DNA of 17,627 bases from Alphaproteobacteria bacterium (GTDB lineage: Bacteria > Pseudomonadota > Alphaproteobacteria > Micropepsales > Micropepsaceae): contig JAGWSK010000551.1 in NCBI GenBank assembly GCA_028869355.1, positions 1 through 17,627 on the forward strand. The letters are read 5' to 3'. The position numbers were made by a program, and so were the translations under genes. This document shows, one piece after another, positions 7,421 through 14,392 of this stretch. Within the stretch, counting starts at the first letter, position 1. Every line of letters begins with the position of its first letter. The notes under the pieces are model-generated. The model was not told the origin of the DNA, ran no database searches, and was given only the letters and a program-made list of their open reading frames with translations.

Positions 7421-8389
7421 CTATTTTGCGCGGCCGAGGAATCCCTGCGCAAGCATCGGAATCCGCAGCAGCGTGCCGCCGCCGGACACATAGAGCGTCC
7501 GTTTGTCGGGGCCGCCGAACCCGAGATTCTGGCAGCGCCTCGTGATGCACCATACCGGGATGGCGCCGAGGTGCTGACCGGCCGGGCTGAAGACTTCAAT
7601 GCCCGAATCCGTCAGCGCATAGATCCGGCCGTCATTGTCGGTGACCATCCCATCGGCCCGCGATATCGGCGGCTCCGTCGGGGCCCGCGACACGTCCCGT
7701 CCCACATATGGGGCGAAGACCCGGCGATTGGCGAGGCGGCCGTCTGGCCGCACATCGAAGGCATACATGTTGATGCCCTGAGTGTTGTTCACATAGAGCG
7801 TCTTTTCATCGTGGCTGAGCTGCAGGCCGTTTGGCGCATTGATCCCTTCATCGGCCAGCATGATCGCGCCGCCGGGCGGCACGTAGTACACCCTGTGGGC
7901 CGGAGGGTCGGTGAAGTACAGGCCGCCTTTGCTGTTCGCTACGATATCGTTCGGACGGCCGAAGGGCTTTCCCTGGTAGTTGTCGGCGATGATTCTCTCG
8001 TGTCCTTTCGGCCATACGACGCGAGGTCCCATGAAACCGGGTCTCGTCTGGATTGAAACGAGTTCGCCCTGAGCGGTGAAGACCATGCCGAGCGGGTTGA
8101 GCAGCCCACCGATGAAGGTCACCGGTTGATCGTGTTCGTCCAGCCTCACAATGCGGTTGGCCTGCGACTCGGAAAAGATCAGGCCGACATTCGGCAGCCA
8201 GAAGGAATCGTCCGAACTCGTCAGTCCCTTGATCACCACCTCGGGCATGGTGCCTGCGGCGATGACCCCCGGGATGGCGGGAGACGGCTGCAGCGCAACG
8301 GTGTTGGGTGGCGTCTGGGCGGCAGCCGGAGACAGGCCGAGGCCTGCGGCCACCATCACCGTCAATGTCATGAGTGCCCGGTATATCAT
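7421..8389 (-). CDS. Secreted SMP-30/gluconolactonase-like beta-propeller protein
   Basis: From the ATG at 8389 (AAGGAG upstream) the product is 322 residues with a signal peptide ending near AAAQ (25). The frame extends upstream without a better start. The mature part is a six-bladed propeller of the SMP-30/gluconolactonase/LRE group: GRPNDIV (N147), APNGL (N187) and SRADGMVTD (D246) match the substrate- and metal-site positions of the family. The usual N-terminal Glu of the EGP motif is not evident; Asp60/Asp61 (SSDDSFW) lie in its place. Such proteins hydrolyse lactones or esters using a divalent metal. Periplasmic export and the altered first ligand make the substrate uncertain. It lies 111 bp downstream of another exported protein on the same strand, possibly one transcript. 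Confidence 0.88.
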   Translation of the reverse strand: MIYRALMTLTVMVAAGLGLSPAAAQTPPNTVALQPSPAIPGVIAAGTMPEVVIKGLTSSDDSFWLPNVGLIFSESQANRIVRLDEHDQPVTFIGGLLNPLGMVFTAQGELVSIQTRPGFMGPRVVWPKGHERIIADNYQGKPFGRPNDIVANSKGGLYFTDPPAHRVYYVPPGGAIMLADEGINAPNGLQLSHDEKTLYVNNTQGINMYAFDVRPDGRLANRRVFAPYVGRDVSRAPTEPPISRADGMVTDNDGRIYALTDSGIEVFSPAGQHLGAIPVWCITRRCQNLGFGGPDKRTLYVSGGGTLLRIPMLAQGFLGRAK

Positions 8390-8500
8390 CGGGAACGGCT
8401 CCTTCACTGGTCGAGATGGTGAAACACTAGCACAACAGACAGGGCGCACGATGGCCTGCACCGGTCATCCCGGCCGGCGGATGTTCTGACAAATGTACTC

Positions 8501-9472
8501 TTAGAAATCCGGCTTGCCGGCCTTTGGCACGTCGGAATCCCTGTTGTTATAGTATTCATGCGGGTTCTCGGCGCAGATGCTTTCCGGGAGCAGGTCCGGA
8601 TTTGGCACATAGGTCATCGTTGCGGTGAAGGGCGCCGTAAATACACCCGCGTCCTCGATCGTCACTTGCGCTTGCAGGAACTTGCCACGGTGCCTGCTCC
8701 AGACATCGCCCGCGAACATCCAGTTTTCCTTCCTGTTGCGCTCGATGGCGCCTTTGACATCTTCGTAATCGCGCAGCCGGTAACGTTCCACTATGTGCAA
8801 TTTATCCGTATACGGTGTTCCGAAGAGGTCCTGCATCGCATATCGGCGGCCGGTTTTCACACCGACGGTATCGACGACGAGTGTATCGCCCTCGTAATGG
8901 CCGATCGAATCGCCGTACCAGGAGGGGCGCAGCGGGTTCGGGTGTGACGCGTTCAGCCGTATGCGGCGGACTTCGTTCTGTGGGCTGGAGTACACGAGCG
9001 TGACCCTGTCCTTTTCCTGCAGCACCGCCACTATGAAGTTCTTGAAGGTGAAGGGCATCGGCATGGGCCAGCACTGGTTCGAGGGATTGGGAAAGGTAAT
9101 TCCGGCAAGCGACATTTCGCCGAACTTCCTGACGGTCTCCGCCGCCCATGGCTGCAGAAGCGGATTTTTGTAGTCCCCGACCAGCTGGTCGTAGTCGCTG
9201 ACGCCGGGCGTGCCCGCCGGGAGGACTTGCCCGCCATCCGAGTTCGCCGTCGACTGCGCCCATCGCGAAAGATTGGTGATGGGCCCTTGACCGGAAGCGG
9301 GCGGTTCGAACCAGGGAAAGACGGGGTGCTGCCACGTTCCCGAAAAATCAGGAACAGCGGCTGTCTGTGTTGTGCCGCCCGATAAGTCGCCGGAGGGAAG
9401 CGTTTGCCCGATCGCAGGAACGGCCGACATCGCCACGGTCACATAGAGCAGAAGAATTCGATGCAGTGCCAT
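8501..9472 (-). CDS. Exported protein of unknown function
   Basis: The ATG at 9472 is preferred over an in-frame start 14 codons upstream because it directly opens a signal peptide (MALHRILLLYVTVAMSAVPA) with GAGG before it. The 323-residue product has DFSGTW near residue 42, a motif often seen at the mature start of uncharacterised exported proteins. Later blocks are QCWPMPMPFTFKNF (133-146), HYEGDTLVVDTVGV (192-205) and KLHIVERYRL (224-233). These match a family of secreted hypothetical proteins that I recall from soil Proteobacteria and Acidobacteria, without an assigned activity. Mostly beta-strand character is suggested. Cys134 and Cys300 could form a disulphide. It precedes the SMP-30-like gene on the same strand, which hints at a shared periplasmic role; no function is claimed. 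Confidence 0.85.
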   Translation of the reverse strand: MALHRILLLYVTVAMSAVPAIGQTLPSGDLSGGTTQTAAVPDFSGTWQHPVFPWFEPPASGQGPITNLSRWAQSTANSDGGQVLPAGTPGVSDYDQLVGDYKNPLLQPWAAETVRKFGEMSLAGITFPNPSNQCWPMPMPFTFKNFIVAVLQEKDRVTLVYSSPQNEVRRIRLNASHPNPLRPSWYGDSIGHYEGDTLVVDTVGVKTGRRYAMQDLFGTPYTDKLHIVERYRLRDYEDVKGAIERNRKENWMFAGDVWSRHRGKFLQAQVTIEDAGVFTAPFTATMTYVPNPDLLPESICAENPHEYYNNRDSDVPKAGKPDF

Positions 9473-9778
9473 GGCACACCTCGCTTGCCGGTGCCGTCCT
9501 TCGGGCTTTGGCAACGAGGTCGCCCATCCCCAGCGCGGAATCTGGCGTGCACCTTAACATTGGCGCGGCGATAACTGGAATTCTTTCGGCGCCGGGTCGT
9601 GTCCCAATTTGGGCATAAACATGCGGTACCGTCGCACGTATGAGGAATTCGGCGGAAGGCAATTGCCGCCTCGCGTGCAAGGGGAGTGGCGAGATCAAGA
9701 TTACTGCGAAACTTGAGCCGGAAAATTCGTCCACCAGCAGTTCAGTTAAGGGGCAGATCTACAACAACGGCGGGCTGC
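9473..9778. other. Gene-free intergenic stretch
   Basis: It lies between the start of the exported protein gene (minus) and the end of the broken ART-like gene (minus). It should hold the promoter of the exported protein gene, but no clear -35/-10 pair was found. A GGCAATTGCC palindrome occurs around 9658-9667. Short plus-strand frames here (9640-9864) run into the antisense of the ART-like gene and show no domain. Confidence 0.5.
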
Positions 9779-10413
9779 TTACTGCGGCGGAGCGATCGGC
9801 AGAAACACGCCTTTTATACAGTCGGTATTGCAGACCGCGATCTGAATATGGTTTTTGTGCTTGAACCCGCTGCCGGCGTACAATTCCTTTCCTTCCGGAA
9901 ACAGACCTCGCGCCGTGTCGAACGGCTCTACCTTGCCGTCAGCAATGATCGTGTGTAGGTGCTTTATCACCGCGCAGTCGAGGTAACGAAGGACCGAATC
10001 TTGGCTTTGGTCTTTCCGCGCCGCTTTATTCACTGGCATGGGTACGCCAGCTTGTTTCTGCTGCTTTTCAAATGAAGCATGCGCTGCCGTACAAGCTCGA
10101 TGTTTTCTCGCACCAACAGATCGAGGCAGTTGCCGAGGTCAATAACCGCGCCAATTACAAACGGATCGTGGTAATCGCCGCGCCCTTTCTTTTCCTCAGC
10201 CCATTCCATTGCGCGGCGCGGGTCGGCTTCCCAGAAATAGACTCCCGGGCCGAGCCAGTCGAAGTCGCCTTTGCTTTTTAGCAGCTCGACCTCGCCGTTG
10301 ACGGCCTTCATGCCAAGGGACTTTTCGCACCCATGATAGCCGAGCACGAATGACGTATTGAGCCGCGCCAACGGCTCAGGCCTCTTTGCGTTTGCGCCCC
10401 GGCTTGGCGTCAC
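9779..10413 (-). pseudogene. ADP-ribosyltransferase-like protein gene broken by a frameshift
   Basis: Two adjacent minus frames join into one protein of about 211 residues. The first (10413-10030) carries GYHGC (H27), DWLGPGVYFWE (Y59, E62), RRAMEWAEE and PFVIGAVIDLGNCLDL. The second (open from about 10095, stop at 9779) continues with HASFEKQQKQAG, PMPVNKAARKD, RYLDCAVIKHLH, PFDTARGLFPEG and NHIQIAVCN-CIKGVFLP. The break lies near 10082-10095, where one extra base (CAG-[G]CG-CAT) would restore the frame. The YHG and G-YFWE motifs resemble the His and Tyr motifs of ART/PARP-like folds; the third catalytic residue is not evident. I recall similar intact proteins as uncharacterised hypotheticals. 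Translation may instead begin at TTG 10371, preceded by AAGAGG, because ATG 10413 overlaps the upstream gene by 38 bp. Sequencing error or programmed shift are alternatives to decay. Confidence 0.7.
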
Positions 10414-10561
10414 CGCCGTACTCAGCGGTCAGTTCGCCCGATTCGTTATAGATGCCTTCGCGAATCAGACCCCTGCGCGCGATGGCCTTATTGCGAGTCA
10501 TTTTTCGCGTATGAATCTGAATTAGCTTGCGAATTGCCTTGCGTTGCGCGTCCGTAGTCAT
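10376..10561 (-). CDS. Small basic protein paired with the ART-like gene
   Basis: A 61-residue protein starting at ATG 10561, with a strong GGGGAGGAG just upstream; a TTG five codons earlier lies within this site and is less likely. The N-terminal half is a predicted basic helix (AQRKAIRKLIQIHTRKMTRNKAIARR), followed by LIREGIYNESGELTAEYGG and a Lys/Arg tail (KPGRKRKEA). The GIY-x-x-SGELT-x-YGG ending resembles a widespread family of small uncharacterised proteins with no known activity. Its stop overlaps the beginning of the ART-like gene, so the two are co-transcribed and perhaps translationally coupled. A role as antitoxin or accessory factor is only a hypothesis from order, size and charge. 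Confidence 0.72.
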   Translation of the reverse strand: MTTDAQRKAIRKLIQIHTRKMTRNKAIARRGLIREGIYNESGELTAEYGGDAKPGRKRKEA

Positions 10562-10866
10562 GTCGCTCCTCCCCAACGCGGCGTAAACGCTACCGCAACG
10601 GGAGTCCGCTGTGAATCCTTGTGTGTCAATTTGTAACGGATTTCCCTTGAGTCGGTTCTGAACAAATTGGCCACAATTTTCACTAATCCTCTACGCAGAG
10701 CCGTTCGGTATTCGCGAAAACGAGAACCGGGCCAGATTCGCCCTGACCTATTCTGGTCGCTTACTGAGTCGGGTATGGTATGCCCTAATTGATTTTCTCC
10801 CGGCCGCTCGGCGGCTTATTCATCGATCCCTAAAACGGCCGAGACGTGGTCCGGCGAGGTTTTGGT

Positions 10867-11613
10867 TTACCCCGGATCCATGCCTGTCTTTCTGATCACG
10901 GGCGCAGCTTCAGGCGCCGAGAAATATTTTATCAAAGTCCGTGCAGCATCGGGTGAGTGCGCATCCTTATGAATCGCTGCGGCGAAAACGGTCGTCTCCT
11001 GGATGTCGGCCGGCAGCGGGCCAAGATAATCGATGCCGTTGACGTGAATGAGCTCGCTCACCTGCTGGAAACCGATCTCCGCGCCGCCGCGCGCGACAAC
11101 GACGCCCACCGGCGTGCCGGCAGGCGAGATGACAATCCTGCCTTTGAGCTGGTCAGCGATACCCCATTTCCGGATCAGATCGTCCATATGCGCTCCGCTC
11201 GGACCGGTCGAATAAGCAATCGATTTCGCCGCGAGCAAGGCTCTGCGCACTGCGTCGCCCGAACTGAGGTCGATCTTCGGCGCGCCCGTCGTGACCGCCA
11301 CGCCGACACCGGATTTGGCGACAACAACCCGCGTGGCCTTCACCAGCTTGCCGCGCGCGATCAGGTCATCGATCTGCGCGACCGGGAGGATGACGACATC
11401 GGCGGTCTCACCGTCCGCCACGCGCTTCGCGACTTCGGTCACGCCGCCCCAATTGGTCGTGACCTTGTTTCCCGTCATCTTCTCGAAGCCCGGCAAAAGC
11501 TCTGTATAGGCTTCGCGGAATCCGGGCGAGCCCACAACCGTGATGCCGGCGGCGAGTGCCGGACCAACCATCGCGGCGGCCAGCATTGTGACTGCTGCGA
11601 ACAGGACTTTCAT
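10867..11613 (-). CDS. ModA-like periplasmic substrate-binding protein (orphan)
   Basis: The start is set at ATG 11613 (MKVLFAAVTMLAAAMVGPALA), which has GGTGGAG upstream and opens a clean signal peptide; the longer frame adds 24 residues without one. The 248-residue product has the type II binding-protein layout of the ModA/extracellular-11 group: ITVVGSPGFREAYTELLPGFE near the mature N-terminus, then ADVVILPVAQIDDLI, TRVVVAKSGVGVAV, YSTGPSGAHMDDLI and GAEIGFQQVSELI. It would bind a small ligand, oxyanion or organic acid, in the periplasm. No ABC permease or ATPase gene lies nearby, so it is an orphan. Similar orphans are often annotated as molybdate-binding without proof. It diverges from the Rieske oxygenase gene with 145 bp between starts. 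Confidence 0.85.
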   Translation of the reverse strand: MKVLFAAVTMLAAAMVGPALAAGITVVGSPGFREAYTELLPGFEKMTGNKVTTNWGGVTEVAKRVADGETADVVILPVAQIDDLIARGKLVKATRVVVAKSGVGVAVTTGAPKIDLSSGDAVRRALLAAKSIAYSTGPSGAHMDDLIRKWGIADQLKGRIVISPAGTPVGVVVARGGAEIGFQQVSELIHVNGIDYLGPLPADIQETTVFAAAIHKDAHSPDAARTLIKYFSAPEAAPVIRKTGMDPG

Positions 11614-11758
11614 TGTGATGCTCCACCGCTTCAGGGGCCCGACTTCAATTTCGAGTTTGACAGCTATGCGGAAAAAGAGAAGCACAGGTTTTGGCCGGCC
11701 AGGCGTGACCCGCCGCCGTCATCCCGCTAACATCGGCGAAATACTGACGGAATGGAAA

Positions 11759-12934
11759 ATGAGAACGACCACCGGTTCGAACGCCCAGCCTGACCGTATT
11801 GTCCGACCGGCCGACGACTTCGTGCACACTGGGCCGGGCACAATGGCCGGGCGCTACCTTCGGCGTTATTGGCAACCCATTTACGTATCGGCGAAGCTCG
11901 CGCAGGGGTCGGTCATTCCGATCCGGATCCTCGGCGAGGACCTGGCGCTCTACCGCGGTGAAAGCGGAGAGGCACATGTCATGACCAACGAGTGCCCGCA
12001 TCGGCTGAGCGTCTTGAACACGGGCTGGATCGAAGGGGAAACCCTTCGCTGCCGATATCATGGCTGGCGCTTCGACGAGTGCGGACGATGTGTCGAACAA
12101 CCGGCCGAGCCGAAACCCTTCTGCCATAAGGTGCCGAAACTCGCCTCGTATCGCACGCACGAAGCGCACGGCCTCATCTTCGCCTGGCTCGGCGTAGGCG
12201 ATGCGCCGGCCTTCCGCCCATTGCCCGGCCTGGAAGGCGGCGCTCGCGAGGGATGGACCGTCTGCCCGTCGGCCGAAATGATCCCGTGCAACTATTTTCA
12301 GAGCGCGGAGAACATCATGGACGACGTCCATGTGAATTTCTCCCATCGCGATCACCTCGTGAACACGGCGGCGCGACCGTTCGTCCCAACCAAAACCTGG
12401 GCCCGGGAGACATCATTCGGGCTGACGCAATTCCAAAAACGCGGAGAGCAGACCGATCAGATTCATTTCATCATGCCGAACCAGTGCTACCTGGCCCACC
12501 CGCTTCGCTCGGCGCGAGATGATAAGCCATTCTGGTTCAAGGCGCTGTTCTGGTACGTCCCGATCGATGACGAGAGTCATCTCCATTTCCTCATCATGGT
12601 CTACCACACGAAAAGACCGGAGCGTCCGGGAGGCACTCCCGTCCATGAGGAGATCGAGGCCATCCTTTCCGGCCGAAAGACCTGGCAAGATGTTGCAAGG
12701 CACCCGAATCTCATCCGTATCCAGGACGGCGTGGCGATCTGCGGACAGGGGAAGATCGTGGACCGCTCGCGGGAACGGCTGGGCACTTCGGATGCGGCGG
12801 TGATCCTGCTTCGCAAGATCTGGAAGCGGGAGTTGAAATCGCTTGCCACACAAAATGCCGTTACCGGGTTCGGCACGCCGGACCCTCAAGCCCTCCGGCA
12901 GGAGGAGATGGATGCAATGGGATTCAACGCGTGA
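11759..12934 (+). CDS. Rieske non-haem iron oxygenase, alpha-subunit type
   Basis: A 391-residue protein beginning at ATG 11759; the same frame is open further upstream but overlaps the divergent modA-like gene. The Rieske [2Fe-2S] motif is C79-P-H81 and C98-RY-H101. The catalytic domain has NYFQSAENIMDDVHVNFSH: Asp188 bridges to the Rieske centre, and His191 and His196 bind the mononuclear iron. Asp323 in IQDGVAICGQGKIVDR is the probable third ligand. This arrangement is that of the phthalate dioxygenase-like group, which hydroxylates, demethylates or dealkylates aromatic compounds and works with a separate reductase. No reductase or small subunit is encoded here. Spacing to a weak GGAA before the start is acceptable. 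The substrate cannot be told from sequence. Confidence 0.92.
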   Translation: MRTTTGSNAQPDRIVRPADDFVHTGPGTMAGRYLRRYWQPIYVSAKLAQGSVIPIRILGEDLALYRGESGEAHVMTNECPHRLSVLNTGWIEGETLRCRYHGWRFDECGRCVEQPAEPKPFCHKVPKLASYRTHEAHGLIFAWLGVGDAPAFRPLPGLEGGAREGWTVCPSAEMIPCNYFQSAENIMDDVHVNFSHRDHLVNTAARPFVPTKTWARETSFGLTQFQKRGEQTDQIHFIMPNQCYLAHPLRSARDDKPFWFKALFWYVPIDDESHLHFLIMVYHTKRPERPGGTPVHEEIEAILSGRKTWQDVARHPNLIRIQDGVAICGQGKIVDRSRERLGTSDAAVILLRKIWKRELKSLATQNAVTGFGTPDPQALRQEEMDAMGFNA

Positions 12935-12988
12935 ATCCTTCGATTCCAATGCTCGCGCCGGGATTTCACGGGCATCCGAAATAGATAA

Positions 12989-13324
12989 TCAGCCCCCCGC
13001 GGGCCTTTTTTCAACGCGGCGGCGCGCGGCCTCAAGCCGTTGGCGATTGGTCACGGCCCAGTCGACCAGAGTTCTCACCGGGACGAGCAGATCACGTCCG
13101 AGCTTCGTCAGCTCGTAATCCACCCGGGGCGGCACGGTGGGAAAGACCTTGCGTGTGCAGAAGCCGTCGCGCTCGAGATTGCGCAGCGTCGTCGTCAGCA
13201 TTTTCTGGGAAATACCCGCAACCGCCCTCTGCAATTCACTGAACCGCTTTGGCCCATCCCCGAGAAATGTCACGACGAGCACGGTCCATTTGTCGCCGAC
13301 GCGGGCGAGAACATCACCGATCAA
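12989..13324 (-). CDS. HxlR-family winged-helix regulator, divergent from pirin
   Basis: The first ordinary start codon is TTG at 13324, giving 111 residues: IGDVLARVGDKWTVLVV, recognition region RFSELQRAVAGISQKMLTTTLR and wing RVDYELTKLGRDL are clear HxlR features. This start omits the conserved N-terminal Cys. The same frame runs upstream through NLTDEC to a CTG at 13366 that has AAGGAGG four bases before it, and a stop codon lies further upstream. The protein may therefore start at CTG 13366 with 125 residues and include the sensing Cys. It faces the pirin-like gene across about 110 bp, the usual arrangement for a local regulator, so redox or electrophile control of pirin is inferred. Confidence 0.87.
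   Translation of the reverse strand: MIGDVLARVGDKWTVLVVTFLGDGPKRFSELQRAVAGISQKMLTTTLRNLERDGFCTRKVFPTVPPRVDYELTKLGRDLLVPVRTLVDWAVTNRQRLEAARRRVEKRPAGG
12992..13011 (+). terminator. Possible rho-independent terminator after the Rieske gene
   Basis: GCCC-CCCGC-GGGC followed by CTTTTTT lies about 60 bp after the oxygenase stop. The stem is only 4 bp (or the CCCGCGGG palindrome), and the site overlaps the last codons of the convergent HxlR gene. Weak but correctly placed. Confidence 0.3.
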
Positions 13325-13366
13325 CCGGCATTCGTCGGTGAGATTCTGGTGCCTTAGTTTCCCCAG

Positions 13367-13477
13367 AGTGCCTCCTTGCGCGAGCCAGCACGCTCCTTAA
13401 ATAGGGTAACGCACCAATAGATACTGTGAGCGGCCCGCGTCAGCAAGCCGAAGCTGTGCGTGCCGGGGAGATTGAAA
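13367..13477. promoter_or_regulatory. Divergent promoter region of HxlR and pirin genes
   Basis: This short AT-richer stretch must carry both promoters. An imperfect inverted repeat GTAAC-N9-GATAC (13406-13424) is a candidate operator. On the minus strand TTGCTG and TATCTA are 17 bases apart, a weak promoter match. GGGGAG precedes the pirin ATG at 13478. Confidence 0.35.
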
Positions 13478-14176
13478 ATGATCGAACGCAGACCCTTCAA
13501 CGAACTCGGAGGCGCCAATCTCGGTTGGCTCCGTACACGGCATCATTTTTCCTTCGCCGATTATTCCGACCGGCGACGGATGAACTGGGGCCGGCTGCGC
13601 GTCTGGAACGATGACGAGATCGAGCCGAATACCGGTTTTCCACTCCACCCACACGCCGACATGGAAATCATAACCTATGTCCGCGAAGGCGCGATCACCC
13701 ACCGCGACAGCCTTGGGAACGAGGGCCGGACCGAAGCCGGCGACGTGCAGGTCATGAGCGCAGGAACAGGAATCCGGCACGCCGAGTACAATCTGGAACC
13801 CGCCGTGACAAAGATCTTCCAGATCTGGATTTTGCCGTCGACTGGCGGCGGTGAACCGATATGGGGAACGAAGCCCTTTCCCAGGGGCGACCGTTCGGGC
13901 GCATTCGTGACGCTGGCAAGCGGCAAGCCGGGCGATGATGGCGCATTACCGATTCGGGGGGATGCGCGTGTTCTGGGCGCCAATCTGAAAGCGGGTGAGA
14001 CGGCCGAATATCGTCTCGGCGCGAAGCGTCATGGATATCTTGTGCCGGCATCGGGATCGGTCAAAGTGAACGGCGTCGAGATCGGCGCGCGCGACGGTGC
14101 CGCGATCACCGATGTCGATGTCGTCAACGTCACCGCACTGACCGATTCTGAAGTCATCCTGGTCGACGTGATCTGA
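13478..14176 (+). CDS. Pirin-family bicupin (quercetinase/YhhW-like)
   Basis: The start is ATG 13478, preceded by GGGGAG at 7 bases; an in-frame start six codons upstream lies before this site. The 232-residue product is a full-length bacterial pirin. Metal ligands His57 and His59 (FPLHPHADME) with His101 and Glu103 (GIRHAEY) match the positions known for E. coli YhhW. The second cupin (about 140-232) lacks a comparable ligand set. Some members oxidise quercetin with Fe or another metal; others act as redox-linked regulators. The enzyme is cytosolic. The divergent HxlR gene suggests induction by oxidative or electrophilic stress, possibly aromatic ring chemistry as for the nearby Rieske gene. 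The natural substrate is unknown. Confidence 0.92.
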   Translation: MIERRPFNELGGANLGWLRTRHHFSFADYSDRRRMNWGRLRVWNDDEIEPNTGFPLHPHADMEIITYVREGAITHRDSLGNEGRTEAGDVQVMSAGTGIRHAEYNLEPAVTKIFQIWILPSTGGGEPIWGTKPFPRGDRSGAFVTLASGKPGDDGALPIRGDARVLGANLKAGETAEYRLGAKRHGYLVPASGSVKVNGVEIGARDGAAITDVDVVNVTALTDSEVILVDVI

Positions 14177-14392
14177 GTCGCGCTTTCGGGTACAGAATCC
14201 GTGCAGCCCGTGGCTGGGTTCCGGGTGCAAGCAGATCATGATTCAGCAAACGCATCGCCAAATCGGTGATGCAGGAGTCGCGGCCGGGATGCAGCTGCAA
14301 ACAGCATAAACGTCCGTACACTGTAAATCTGTCGTCATTCCTGCCGGACTGAATTAGCATCCGGCCCGGGGGCAATTTCTCGGGAGGCCGTC

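Noticed and set aside
7005..7553. Minus-strand reading frame of 182 codons
   Set aside because: Its start overlaps the end of the SMP-30-like gene in another frame; Arg-rich, no domain, no ribosome binding site.
7361..8056. Plus-strand frame of 231 codons
   Set aside because: Antisense to the SMP-30-like gene, which has a signal peptide and family motifs.
9348..9734. Minus-strand frame of 128 codons upstream of the exported protein gene
   Set aside because: It overlaps the signal-peptide coding end in another frame and has no recognisable feature.
11645..12355. Minus-strand frame of 236 codons
   Set aside because: Antisense to the Rieske oxygenase, whose iron ligands are unambiguous.
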